From JBOGXA01 sp050694175 (GTDB lineage: Bacteria; Actinomycetota; CADDZG01; WHSQ01), in the NCBI GenBank assembly GCA_050694175.1, contig JBOGXA010000005.1, positions 104,347 through 168,346 on the forward strand: DNA of 64,000 nt, in the 5' to 3' direction. The number at the start of each line of letters is the position of its first letter. Positions within the stretch are counted from its first letter, which is position 1. Below the pieces are notes generated by a model. The model was not told the DNA's origin and did no database searches. It saw only the letters and a list, made by a program, of their open reading frames with translations. The translations under genes were made by a program, and so were the position numbers. Shown here piece after piece: positions 18,445 to 26,287 of this stretch.

Positions 18445-18768
18445 TCAAGCGTTCAGGCCAAGTCCCATCACGATGTCGTCTTTGGAGCGGGAGCCGACGA
18501 CCTGGGACTTGATGTCGCCGTCGGCGAACAAGGCGATTGTTGGGATGCTCATGACACCGTAGCGGGCCGCCACTGAGGGGGCCTCGTCGATGTTCAGCTT
18601 GACGATCTTGATCTTCTCTTTGTACTCGGCTGAGATCTTTTCGAGCTCGGGCACCACGGTGCGACATGGTCCGCACCACTCGGCCCAGAAATCGACCACC
18701 ACGGGTACGTCGGAGGCCAGGACGGTCTCGTTGAAGTCGTGCTCTCCGACCTCTTGGAAGTCAGTCAC
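18445..18768 (-). CDS. trxA: Thioredoxin
   Basis: 107 aa from GTG 18768 (VTDFQEVGEHDF). An ATG 39 bases upstream is in frame but the GTG has a clear AAAGGA site and gives the standard thioredoxin length. The active site WCGPC lies in FWAEWCGPCRTVVPELE, with the cis-proline motif SIPTIALF. Cytoplasmic disulfide reductase; it could serve the ArsC at 32.5 kb, which belongs to the thioredoxin-coupled type. Confidence 0.93.
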   Translation of the reverse strand: MTDFQEVGEHDFNETVLASDVPVVVDFWAEWCGPCRTVVPELEKISAEYKEKIKIVKLNIDEAPSVAARYGVMSIPTIALFADGDIKSQVVGSRSKDDIVMGLGLNA

Positions 18769-19056
18769 TGGATTGGTTTTCCTTTCGGATGATTCCGTCT
18801 CTTTCATCCAAGAACGACGGCCACCAGCCTATATTCCCCGCCCGTTTCGTGCCGGTTTGGGGGTGGGTACCTTGGACACGGACACCAACCGAAACGACGG
18901 GCGATACAACATCAAACGGCTCGCGCCGCCATCCGTCTACGTCGGCGGTCGCGCTCGTCAGGAACCGATACGCCAATTCTTCGGTAATTGAGCACCTTTT
19001 CCTGAGGTGGTGGGGTCGACGTTCTCCCAGCTAGAATTGTTGCGTCACGGGGCGGT

Positions 19057-19106
19057 GGGCGGTAGCTCAGTTGGTAGAGCACCTGCTTTTTGCTTTGCAA
19101 GAAGAA
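19057..19106 (+). pseudogene. Broken 5' half of tRNA-Ala
   Basis: Bases 19057-19089 are identical to positions 2-34 of the intact tRNA-Ala(TGC) at 20231. After the anticodon stem there is a 7-base duplication-like insertion (TGCTTTTTGCTTTGCAAG) and then unrelated sequence; the T-arm and acceptor 3' strand are absent. Not a functional tRNA. It and the intact copy bracket the META-domain gene. Confidence 0.85.
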
Positions 19107-19209
19107 CCCGTAAAGCGCTGTCCTCAGGGGCCTTGCGAGGCGGAATTGTCTGAGCGAAAACTGCCCGATTAGGCGCTCTAAATCAGCAGGGCCCGTCCGG
19201 ACATCAGAC

Positions 19210-20004
19210 CTACTTTGGGGCTCGGTAGACGAGGCCTAGGCCGCCGCGCGAGAAGACCTTCAGTTGGTCACCGTCGATGTCCACGGTGAAGCCGTCGCCC
19301 AAAACCCCGACGACGTGGCCGTCCTGTTCCCGCAGCTCCTCGGAGCATTCGCCATCAGCCCCGAATGTCGTGAAAGCGATCTCGTCGCCCCGCTCTATCC
19401 ACTCGCCGTGGAGCTCGCGACACCCGGTCGAACCCGTCAGCGTCCCGTCACTCTGCAGCACAAGGTGAGCTGGAGCCGCGGACGAAGCGACCGAGTCCTT
19501 CGAAGACCCATAGATCAGTGACTCGAGTTCCCAGCGAATGTCGATGAGCTCCGCTGTGGGGATGGGCGGCATCAGCTCGAAGTGCAGCTCCGTCTCTGTG
19601 CCTCTGAGTATGAGCGTGTCGCCTTCCCGAGTGATTGCGTCGGCAGCGCGCAACCCAGCCAGGTACGAGCTCTCGGACTCCATAACGTCAGGCCGACACG
19701 CCATCTCCGTCATGCTTCCTCCTCGCGTGGCAAAGGAACCGCCGCGGATCACGACGTCGCTGCCGTACCAGTTACATGCGGCAGTTCCGCTCGCGTTCTC
19801 GTCGCGAAGGTCCAGGGTGATTCGGAAGCCGTCGATCACCGGCACGTTCCCCTCGGGTCCGCGACCATCGACGAGCTGCCACGTGCCTCGATTGGACGTG
19901 GGCGGAGACCCCGACTCGTTTGGCCTGGACGCCCGTTCAGCGCACGCGCCGAGCATGCTCAACGAGGCCGAGGCGACTACCAGTCGTCCGATGAGGTTCC
20001 TCAT
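19210..20004 (-). CDS. Lipoprotein with two META (HslJ-like) domains
   Basis: 264 aa. Signal peptide with lipobox LGAC at about residue 20. Two META-like units follow: GTWQLVDGR ... ASGTAACNWYGSDVVIRGG, and IRWELESLIYG ... DGTLTGSTGCRELHGEWIERGDEIAFTTFG, each with the conserved G.GC.N/TGCR core of heat-shock HslJ domains. Outer-face lipoprotein of unknown role. It lies between a broken and an intact tRNA-Ala copy, which suggests arrival or duplication through that tRNA site. Confidence 0.78.
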   Translation of the reverse strand: MRNLIGRLVVASASLSMLGACAERASRPNESGSPPTSNRGTWQLVDGRGPEGNVPVIDGFRITLDLRDENASGTAACNWYGSDVVIRGGSFATRGGSMTEMACRPDVMESESSYLAGLRAADAITREGDTLILRGTETELHFELMPPIPTAELIDIRWELESLIYGSSKDSVASSAAPAHLVLQSDGTLTGSTGCRELHGEWIERGDEIAFTTFGADGECSEELREQDGHVVGVLGDGFTVDIDGDQLKVFSRGGLGLVYRAPK

Positions 20005-20114
20005 GCCCCTATGACGCTAAACCCGTAACACATGTTCCTTCCTGTAGTCCGCCACATCTGCGGCCGGGAGGCTTTTGCTGGCAGCTGTGTCGAGGGGGAC
20101 CTTCAGAACAGCAC

Positions 20115-20195
20115 CTGCTGGGCGCTCATGGAAAAGCAGGTGCTGGTTTCAGGGGTCGAACCCGAGTTCGAGCACCTGCCTTGCAGGGCCGAGTA
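20115..20195 (+). repeat. tRNA-Ala-derived debris
   Basis: Contains AGCACCTGC ... GCAGGTGCT (a perfect 9-base inverted repeat, 17 bases apart) and GAGCACCTGCCTTGCAGG. Both resemble the D-arm/anticodon-stem segment of tRNA-Ala (GAGCACCTGCTTTGCAAG), alongside a T-arm-like GGTCGAACCC. No complete cloverleaf can be drawn. It looks like remains of repeated recombination at this tRNA. Confidence 0.5.
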
Positions 20196-20230
20196 GAGAG
20201 ACATTTCCGCAGCTAGACTGGCGTTTCCAT

Positions 20231-20303
20231 GGGGCGGTAGCTCAGTTGGTAGAGCACCTGCTTTGCAAGCAGGAAGTCGGCGGTTCGAGTCCGCTCCGCT
20301 CCA
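20231..20303 (+). tRNA. tRNA-Ala (TGC)
   Basis: 73 bases: GGGGCGG/CCGCTCC acceptor (one G-U pair), GCTCAGTTGGTAGAGC D-arm, CCTGC-TTTGCAA-GCAGG anticodon arm with anticodon TGC, T-arm GGCGGTTCGAGTCCGCT, discriminator A, no encoded CCA. The frameshifted transposase gene runs toward it from the other strand. Confidence 0.96.
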
Positions 20304-20477
20304 CTTGACTTCCTGCTGCGCGAACTAGCGCCGGGACTCGATACGTCGGGATGATCTCATCCCGGCTCATCACCCTTAGCTCCTTCACGAGCTTGCGGAT
20401 CAGAGCTTTCTCTGCTGCGCCGTGCCCCTGTAGAGAGCGACGTCGAGGCTCTTGGCCTGAAGGGTGCACAAACTCAG

Positions 20478-21557
20478 TTCCGTCATGCTGCGCCCAATAA
20501 TATTCGTGCAGCAACCCGCCAAGTCGGTCTCGTCGACACACCCTTGCGTCAACGGGAAGCGATGTCTTCCCGAACTCTTCCTGTTCCGGTTGTTGAAGTT
20601 GCAGCGCACGGTGAGGTCGCTGTCGGTTGTAATGGCGAATGTAGACCTTGAGGACACGCTCGAGGTGGCGCCGAGAGAAGATGAGCAGCCAGTCGAGGCA
20701 CTCAGTCCTGACGGTTCGGATCCATCGTTCGCAGAAGGCGTTGGCACGAGGCGCCCTGACGGGAGTGCGAACGACCTGTAGGCCCTCGGGGGTGAAAATC
20801 TCATCGAAAGAACCGCAGAACTTGGCGCCGCGGTCATGGATGAGAAACCGGAGCGGCTGTGCTCGTTCGTCGAGGTGGAAGGTGAAGTTCCTCGCCTGCT
20901 GGACCATCCAGGCCCCGTCGGGGTTGGTCGTGCAGCCGGCGAGATGGACGCGCCTAGTGGCTAGCTCGATGAACACCAGAACGTAGATTCGTTTGAACCA
21001 CACGGTTTGAACGGTGAAGAAGTCACACGCCACCCATGCCCGAAGCCTGCCGGGCGAGAAACTGTCGCCATGTCGTGCCGCCCCGCCGGGGAGCCGGCCC
21101 GAGGCCGCGGCGGGAAAGCAGCTTTCTGATCGCAGTGGCCGACATCTTGATCCCGACCTTTAGCAGCTCGCCCTGAATGCGTTTGTATCCCCAACTCGGA
21201 TTCTCTTTCGCCAGGCGCAGGATCAGCTCCCCCAGCTCTGCCGGCAACGGCGGTCTGCCCGGAGGTCGGTTGCCGTATCGAGCCCACTTCCGGCGCACCA
21301 GCTCACGGTGCCAGCGCAGCAGCGTCTTTGAGGTCACGAGGAAACCCACCCAGCGAGCCCGTGGCAGTCGTCGGACCGCAGCGGCGAGAAATGCCCGGCG
21401 AAAGTCGAAGGCGAGGCCGTTTGATCTGGCGCCGAAGGACATTCAGTTGATGTCGGAGCACGACGATTTCAAGATCCTTGGCGGCCTCGCCCCGGCCATC
21501 TGGGACCAGCAGCCGGAGCAGCTTTCGAACCAGCAGGTATGTGAGCGATACGAGCAT
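20478..21557 (-). pseudogene. Frameshifted rve-type (IS3/IS481-like) transposase
   Basis: One transposase is split over three frames: residues MLVSLTYLLVRKLLRLL to RPRLRL (from 21557), then LPRARWVGFLVTSKTLLRWHRELVRRKW ... GYKRIQGELLKVGIKMSATAIRKLL (21400-21035), then ACDFFTVQTVWFKRIYVLVF to GGLLHEYYWAQ (21033-20478). The catalytic acids survive (D in ACDFFTV, D in LIHDRGAKF, E in CERWIRT), but two frameshifts near 21385 and 21030 break the gene. The third frame runs on past the family's usual end into antisense tRNA-Ala. Terminal inverted repeats were not found by eye. Confidence 0.85.
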
Positions 21558-21822
21558 TGTCCTCCCTTCTTCGTTTCTCTAATCGAGGGAGACTATGAGG
21601 CTCTGCTCCCAGGGAATCGAATAAGTGCACCCTTCAGTGCATCTGGTACCGGTTGTGCGCTTCCGTGAGATGGTCTCCCGGCTTCCTCGCACCTCCAACA
21701 AGATCGAGTGAGCAAAAGTCGCACTATTTGCGACATTCTTGTCACTCGGCCGGAGCTTGTATTGGCGCGGCTTGTTATAAGTAGGTGACACGGGCTAAGG
21801 GGGGTAGCCCAACGGAGGGACG

Positions 21823-22065
21823 ATGGCGGAAGCACTCATGGTCACATGCAAGGCCTGCGGGGAAGTTTTCCCCAGTCCGCTTCAGGCGGATAGGCGAGCA
21901 TTCGAGGCGGCTCGCCCGGGCGACATGCGGAAGCTCATGGAAGAAGGCAAAGGTATTCCCGACGAGGTAGCACAGTGGCACAGCCTTGCGGCCAATGTGC
22001 AGTGCCCTTCCTGCGGTGAGACCCGCTCTTACGAGAAGCCGGATTACTTCTTTCAGACCCCCTGA
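21823..22065 (+). CDS. Small zinc-ribbon-like protein
   Basis: 80 aa, ATG with GGAGGG site. Two CxxC pairs, CKACGEVF near residue 9 and CPSCGETRSYEKPDYFF near residue 60, could bind one zinc ion. Family not recognised beyond the zinc-ribbon pattern. The 265 bases upstream (21558-21822) hold no gene that I can support. Confidence 0.65.
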   Translation: MAEALMVTCKACGEVFPSPLQADRRAFEAARPGDMRKLMEEGKGIPDEVAQWHSLAANVQCPSCGETRSYEKPDYFFQTP

Positions 22066-22314
22066 CGCCGCCCATACTTAATTAGTATGCGCGGCGGCCG
22101 CCCGCGCACTGGAAGCGTCCAAGTAGGAACCGCCCTTGTCGCTGGCAACGGTCACGGTTCCGGGCGGGCCTCGGCTGCGTAGAGAAGTGGTCCGGTGTCA
22201 CACGTCTCAGCCAATGAGCGCTCGTATGTTAGGAAGGCATTTCGGCGAACGATGCATTATCGAGCCTCAGTCTCGTGACTCAAGGGGAAGCCAACCGGAG
22301 GGAGGAGAGACGGG

Positions 22315-22476
22315 ATGCGGCGAGCCGTCGAGTGCACCTGTGGGCACCGCGTAGAGGCCGATGACGACGAAGAACTGGTCGTCGCCCTCAGAGCCCATGC
22401 GGATGCAGCCCATCCCGATACGACGGACGAAGAGATCCGCGCGCTGATCGGCGAAACCGCCCACGACATAGGCTAG
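22315..22476 (+). CDS. Small DUF1059-like protein
   Basis: 53 aa, short enough to be missed. ATG 22315 is preceded by GGAGGGAGGAGAGACGGG. The sequence begins RRAVECTCGHRVEADDDEEL and ends AAHPDTTDEEIRALIGETAHDIG, matching the DUF1059 plan (CxCG, acidic stretch, HPD, T.EE.RA.I). Function unknown. The upstream gap 22066-22314 shows nothing else. Confidence 0.7.
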   Translation: MRRAVECTCGHRVEADDDEELVVALRAHADAAHPDTTDEEIRALIGETAHDIG

Positions 22477-22491
22477 AAATCGAACGGTCGC

Positions 22492-22509
22492 GCCCCGCGC
22501 CAGCGGGGC
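22492..22509. terminator. Hairpin between convergent genes
   Basis: Perfect 7-base-pair GC stem GCCCCGC/GCGGGGC with a GCCA loop, placed between the stops of the DUF1059-like gene (plus) and the symporter operon (minus). No strong T-run, so its role as a terminator is tentative. Confidence 0.5.
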
Positions 22510-22533
22510 CTCAGTCGACGGCGACGCTGCGGC

Positions 22534-22818
22534 TCAGGACCCTGGAAGCTGTGCTCCGGCCATGTTGGCCCACATCTGGGTCAGCATCCCGAGAAAGGTC
22601 AGCAGCACTCCTATGAGCGTCACCACAATGACGGCCGGAACGAGCGGCCACTCCTTCTGCGGGCTCGGCCGATCGCCACCTCGGCCCAGAAACTCCCCCC
22701 CATCGTGGCCATCGCCGCCCGCCTCGAGGGCGCGCTCGGCGTCCACGAGCAGGGCGATGTCTTCCTCCGTCAGGACGCCCACGCTCTCCGGTTTCTTCTC
22801 CTTGACCGCTACGGGCAA
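22534..22818 (-). CDS. Small single-pass membrane protein, symporter operon
   Basis: 94 aa. Cytoplasmic N-terminus with an acidic helix (LTEEDIALLVDAERALEAGG), a Gly/Asp-rich linker, then one membrane segment at about 60-85 (LVPAVIVVTLIGVLLTFLGML). It is the last gene of an apparent operon with the symporter at 22944 and the tiny peptide at 22833. No known family recognised; an accessory or regulatory subunit is a guess from position. Confidence 0.6.
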   Translation of the reverse strand: MPVAVKEKKPESVGVLTEEDIALLVDAERALEAGGDGHDGGEFLGRGGDRPSPQKEWPLVPAVIVVTLIGVLLTFLGMLTQMWANMAGAQLPGS

Positions 22819-22832
22819 GTGCTTCGCCTCCC

Positions 22833-22913
22833 TTACAGGACGGTTTCCAAAATCACCAACCAGATAATAATCGCGGCCAGGGCCAGGATTAGCAAACCAT
22901 CTTCGAGCGCCAC
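22833..22913 (-). CDS. 26-residue membrane peptide, candidate symporter accessory subunit
   Basis: GTG start at 22913, preceded at ideal distance by GGGAGGT. The peptide reads MALEDGLLILALAAIIIWLV then ILETVL: one acidic turn followed by a single hydrophobic helix. It lies between the sodium:solute symporter stop (22944) and the 94-aa membrane protein, same strand. Tiny single-helix partners are known for several secondary transporters. The coding evidence is the ribosome site, the intact frame and the position. Confidence 0.6.
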   Translation of the reverse strand: MALEDGLLILALAAIIIWLVILETVL

Positions 22914-22943
22914 CGCGTCACCTCCCTTTTACTAGAGTTAGAG

Positions 22944-24797
22944 CTAACTGCCGCCGCCACCCGGTGCGGGGGCCGGGGCAGCCCGCCTTCTCACCCCGAT
23001 CTCGGCGATGACGGGTCGCGTCTCCACAATCGCTCGCTCGATCTGCCGCGGCCAAGCTTTGGAAAGGCCTGCCTTGAACGCGAGCGCCCACATCATGACC
23101 AGGCCGATCATCCACCAGGTGATCTGCCACGCCCACACCGGCGGAAGTCCGGCGAAGGACACAAAGTTGTTGGCCAGCGCGATTCCCGGGCCGATGGCGA
23201 AGATGAACCAAAGCGGCGTGGCGACCAACATCACTCGACGCCACTTGCGCTCCGTCGCCGTGGGGCTGTCGATGTCCTTCAGCCAGCTTCCCATCTCTTC
23301 CCGCACCGCCATGAGGTCGATGTTCTCCTGCTCGCGCCGTCGCGTGAGTGCGGTGACGATCGCCGCCACGCCGAAGCCCACGATGCCGCCCCAACCGGCG
23401 CTGTGGATGTTGAGCGGATACAGGATGTCGGCGAAGGAGAACGTCAAGATCACGGCGACGATCCCCAGCCCGAGCCCTAGGGCCACCGCCTGGCCGGTGA
23501 ACTTACGCAGGAACAGGGTATCGAGCAGCGGTAGGTACAAGAGAAATCCGAATGCCGTGGCGAGGCCGCCAAGCAGCACTAGGGCCCGGGTGTTGGTGAG
23601 GGACACGTACATGGCAACGCTCACGATCACAAGCACGAGCAGCCGCCCTATCCAGATCTGCTCGGCGTGTCCGGCATCGGGCCGGAAATAGCGCACGTAG
23701 ACATCTCGCATGAGCATGGCGCCGCCGGTCCCCATGTACGCGGCGCCGGTCGACTGCATGGCCGCGAGGGCCCCGACCACCACGAACCCGGCCAACGGGC
23801 CGCCGATCAACTCGCTGATGATGGCCGGTACCACCCCGGAGTCGCTATCGAAGCTGATGACCCCATCCTGGAGCAGGGCTCTGCCCCCCAGTCCCTGGAT
23901 AGCGGTGAAAAAGAACAGGGCGAAGCCGATGAAGAGGGTCGAGGCGAACACCTGCTGCCACGGGAAGGGCTTGGGGTCTTTGTTGGCGAAGGCCCACATG
24001 TGGAAGGCGGGGGACGCCATGATCCCCATGAGCGAGAACATGTAGGTGAGCTGGAACACCCCGGTCCATTTGGTCTCACCCATCGAAGACGGATCCCACG
24101 CCCCCGGCACATCGAGGAACCTCGATCCCAGCGCGCCGATGCGCTCGGTGAAGTTGTCCCAGCCCCCGAAGTGCGAAAGGACGACCGTGCCGATGACGAT
24201 GATCCCGAGCCAGAGAAGGAACGCCTGCAGGGCATCGACCCAGGCGGTGCTGCGGAGCCCGCCCGCGGCCACGTAGAAGAACACGATGAACGCCAAGAAG
24301 AGGCTGCCGACGACCACCGGGACCCCGGTCGTGATGTTGAAGATCGCGCCAGCGGCGACCAGCTGAACGGCGGTGTAGAACGAGCTGTACAAGAAGGCGA
24401 TGATGACGATCATCCACCGGATGGTCTCGCCCCAGCCCCGCTCGGCGCCGTAGTAGTAGGAGTAGAGGTCGCCCGGCGTGATGAAGTTGTAGCGCTTACC
24501 GAGCAACCACAGCCGCTTTGCGAAGAACGTCGCAGTTATCGGGATCGTAAGCACGTAGAAGGACGCGAACGCGTACGTGATCCCTTCAAACGCGATAAGG
24601 CCGGGGTGACCGATGTAGGTCCAGCCGCTGAACGACGTTGCCGTCGCGGCCAGAAGGAACAGCCACATCGGCAGCGAGCGCTCGGCGATGGACCAGCGAG
24701 ACGAGGTCTTCGCCCAGAAATACCCCTTGACCCCCCAGAAAATGGCATAAGCCCAGTAAAAACCGGCGAACACCCATACCCATGCAGCCGTCGACAT
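22944..24797 (-). CDS. Sodium:solute symporter (SSS family)
   Basis: 617 aa with about 13 hydrophobic segments and the SSS core: LPMWLFLLAATATSFSGWTYIG (helix 1, substrate/Na site), VAAGGLRSTAWVDALQAF, and GALAAMQSTGAAYMGTGGAMLMRDVY, equivalent to the family's AAxMSSaLN region. Hydrophilic C-terminal ~40 residues end in a Pro/Gly tail. Good ribosome site (GGGAGGT). Substrate not known; the nearby second symporter, LytS/T pair and Acs suggest monocarboxylates. Confidence 0.9.
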   Translation of the reverse strand: MSTAAWVWVFAGFYWAYAIFWGVKGYFWAKTSSRWSIAERSLPMWLFLLAATATSFSGWTYIGHPGLIAFEGITYAFASFYVLTIPITATFFAKRLWLLGKRYNFITPGDLYSYYYGAERGWGETIRWMIVIIAFLYSSFYTAVQLVAAGAIFNITTGVPVVVGSLFLAFIVFFYVAAGGLRSTAWVDALQAFLLWLGIIVIGTVVLSHFGGWDNFTERIGALGSRFLDVPGAWDPSSMGETKWTGVFQLTYMFSLMGIMASPAFHMWAFANKDPKPFPWQQVFASTLFIGFALFFFTAIQGLGGRALLQDGVISFDSDSGVVPAIISELIGGPLAGFVVVGALAAMQSTGAAYMGTGGAMLMRDVYVRYFRPDAGHAEQIWIGRLLVLVIVSVAMYVSLTNTRALVLLGGLATAFGFLLYLPLLDTLFLRKFTGQAVALGLGLGIVAVILTFSFADILYPLNIHSAGWGGIVGFGVAAIVTALTRRREQENIDLMAVREEMGSWLKDIDSPTATERKWRRVMLVATPLWFIFAIGPGIALANNFVSFAGLPPVWAWQITWWMIGLVMMWALAFKAGLSKAWPRQIERAIVETRPVIAEIGVRRRAAPAPAPGGGGS

Positions 24798-25131
24798 CGT
24801 CAGACCTCCCTGCTAGGCCCCGTCCGCGGTCAGGCACCGGCTCCGAAGGTGATCCTCCGGCCGTTCAGCCCGGCGCACCAGTGACCCGCGCCCATACGAC
24901 GCTCAAGTTGCCACCATTGCCGACTCCAGCTTTAGAGCTATCTCGAGGCCGGACAAGGACAAATCGATGGGAGGCGAGCCTCGGCCTCAGAAGGCCTCAT
25001 CCCGCCCACAAGGGGAGTGTCGTCCCGCCATTAGAAGAAAGCGTCCGGTCGATCCGTGCGATCAACCGCTTGCCCCCCGTCACGGCCCGCTCATTAGTCA
25101 GGACCGCCCCGATAGGGATCCGATGGTCGGT
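24798..25131. other. Intergenic region, no gene seen
   Basis: 334 bases between two minus-strand genes. It must carry the promoter of the symporter operon, but no convincing -10/-35 pair stands out. A short GAGGC...GGCCTC self-complementary patch lies near 24973-25005. Confidence 0.4.
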
Positions 25132-25473
25132 TCACCGCTGTTCGTCTAACCGACGCCTGCACGCGCGCGCGGCCCGGGATGCTCGCAGGGCGAGGATGGT
25201 GTACGTCAGTCCTCCGACCACGCCGCCTGCGAACAGGAACTTCTCGAGCCCGAACCCCACGGCGAAAAACGAACCCTCCCACCCGATGGCGGTCGCCATG
25301 ATCAGGGCGAGGCCGAAGCCCAGGGCGCCCATGAGGCTCGCTCGGGACGCGGTGCGGACCGCTTCCTCGTAGGCCTCCTCGAGGGCGTCACGTCGCGCGG
25401 GGGCCCGGTCGCGACTCGGGTCACCGTTGCGCCGTATAGCTCCTCGCTTCCTGCCCCGGGACGCGCGCTTCAC
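25132..25473 (-). CDS. Small two-helix membrane protein
   Basis: 113 aa. A very basic N-terminal third, then AYEEAVRTASRASLMGALGFGLALIMATAIGWEG and a second hydrophobic segment (FLFAGGVVGGLTYTILALRA), ending in a basic tail. The GTG start lies directly on an AAGGAGG sequence, so the true start may be an in-frame codon further in. Located just downstream of the LytT-type regulator. Family unknown. Confidence 0.5.
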   Translation of the reverse strand: MKRASRGRKRGAIRRNGDPSRDRAPARRDALEEAYEEAVRTASRASLMGALGFGLALIMATAIGWEGSFFAVGFGLEKFLFAGGVVGGLTYTILALRASRAARACRRRLDEQR

Positions 25474-25502
25474 CTCCTTCGACCGCCATCATGATGCCAT
25501 GC

Positions 25503-26270
25503 TCACAGGTCGAGCAGCCGCTTGAGGGCGCGCGCCTGACGGCGCGACACCGGGACCCTCGTCTCGCCGTCGTCCATGAGCACCTGCAGGGTGCCCTTGA
25601 AGTCGGGCTCGATCGCCTGCGCGCGGTTGAGGTTGATGAGGTAGCCCCGGTGGGTGCGGAAGAAGTGGCGACTACCCAGCCTGCGCTCGAGCTTGGTCAG
25701 CGAATGAGACACCAGATGACGGCCTTGCGCGGTCATCAGGTAGGAGTAACCCCGGGTGGCGGTCGCGTACACGATCTCGTCAACGTCCAGCAACACCGTT
25801 CGATCGTGATGTGGTACGGGAATCTTGTCGATTCCCGGAGAGCGCTCGGGTTCGGACACGGGGATGTGCGCGCCGACCGTCTCCGGCCCGCGTTCGAGAA
25901 GTCTTTGCAGCGCCCGACCGAGCCGAGCTTCATCGAACGGCTTGAGAAGGTAGTCCACGGCATCGAGATCGAATGCCTTCACTGCGAAATCTGGATACGC
26001 CGTGATGAAGATGACCGCGGGACGATGGGGAACCCGGGCCAGCTCGCCCACCAGGTCGATGCCGGATGGCCCGGGCATCTTGATGTCGAGAAAGCAAAGG
26101 TCGTAATCGATATTTTTGATCAGCTCGAGAGCTTCTTGGGCCTCCGCGGCCTCCCCCACCACCTCCACCTCGGGAAACGAACGCAAGAGGTATCTCAGTT
26201 CCTCGCGGGCCGGGTATTCGTCATCGACGATCAGGGCCCGCAACTTGTTCTCCCCACTATCGACGACCAT
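25503..26270 (-). CDS. LytTR-family response regulator
   Basis: 255 aa. The receiver domain (about 10-130) has IVDDEYPAREELRYLL, the phospho-acceptor Asp in YDLCFLDIKMPG, Thr in FITAYPD and Lys in DYLLKPFDEARL. The LytTR DNA-binding domain (about 150-255) has YLMTAQGRHLVSHSLTKLE and FFRTHRGYLINL. It follows its kinase gene by 17 bases. LytS/LytT pairs next to acetate/pyruvate symporters are a known arrangement; regulation of the neighbouring transporters and acs is inferred. Confidence 0.93.
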   Translation of the reverse strand: MVVDSGENKLRALIVDDEYPAREELRYLLRSFPEVEVVGEAAEAQEALELIKNIDYDLCFLDIKMPGPSGIDLVGELARVPHRPAVIFITAYPDFAVKAFDLDAVDYLLKPFDEARLGRALQRLLERGPETVGAHIPVSEPERSPGIDKIPVPHHDRTVLLDVDEIVYATATRGYSYLMTAQGRHLVSHSLTKLERRLGSRHFFRTHRGYLINLNRAQAIEPDFKGTLQVLMDDGETRVPVSRRQARALKRLLDL

Positions 26271-26287
26271 CGCTCCCCCTAACGTCG

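Noticed and set aside
20242..21033. The long frame that extends the transposase to residue 263
   Set aside because: Its last ~80 residues run beyond the family's end and read antisense through tRNA-Ala (ending in the familiar SGLEPPTSCLQSRC peptide), an artefact of a lost stop codon.
23667..24884. 405-codon frame opposite the symporter
   Set aside because: Low-complexity Glu/Arg/His shadow in GC-rich DNA; the opposite strand has clear membrane helices and family motifs.
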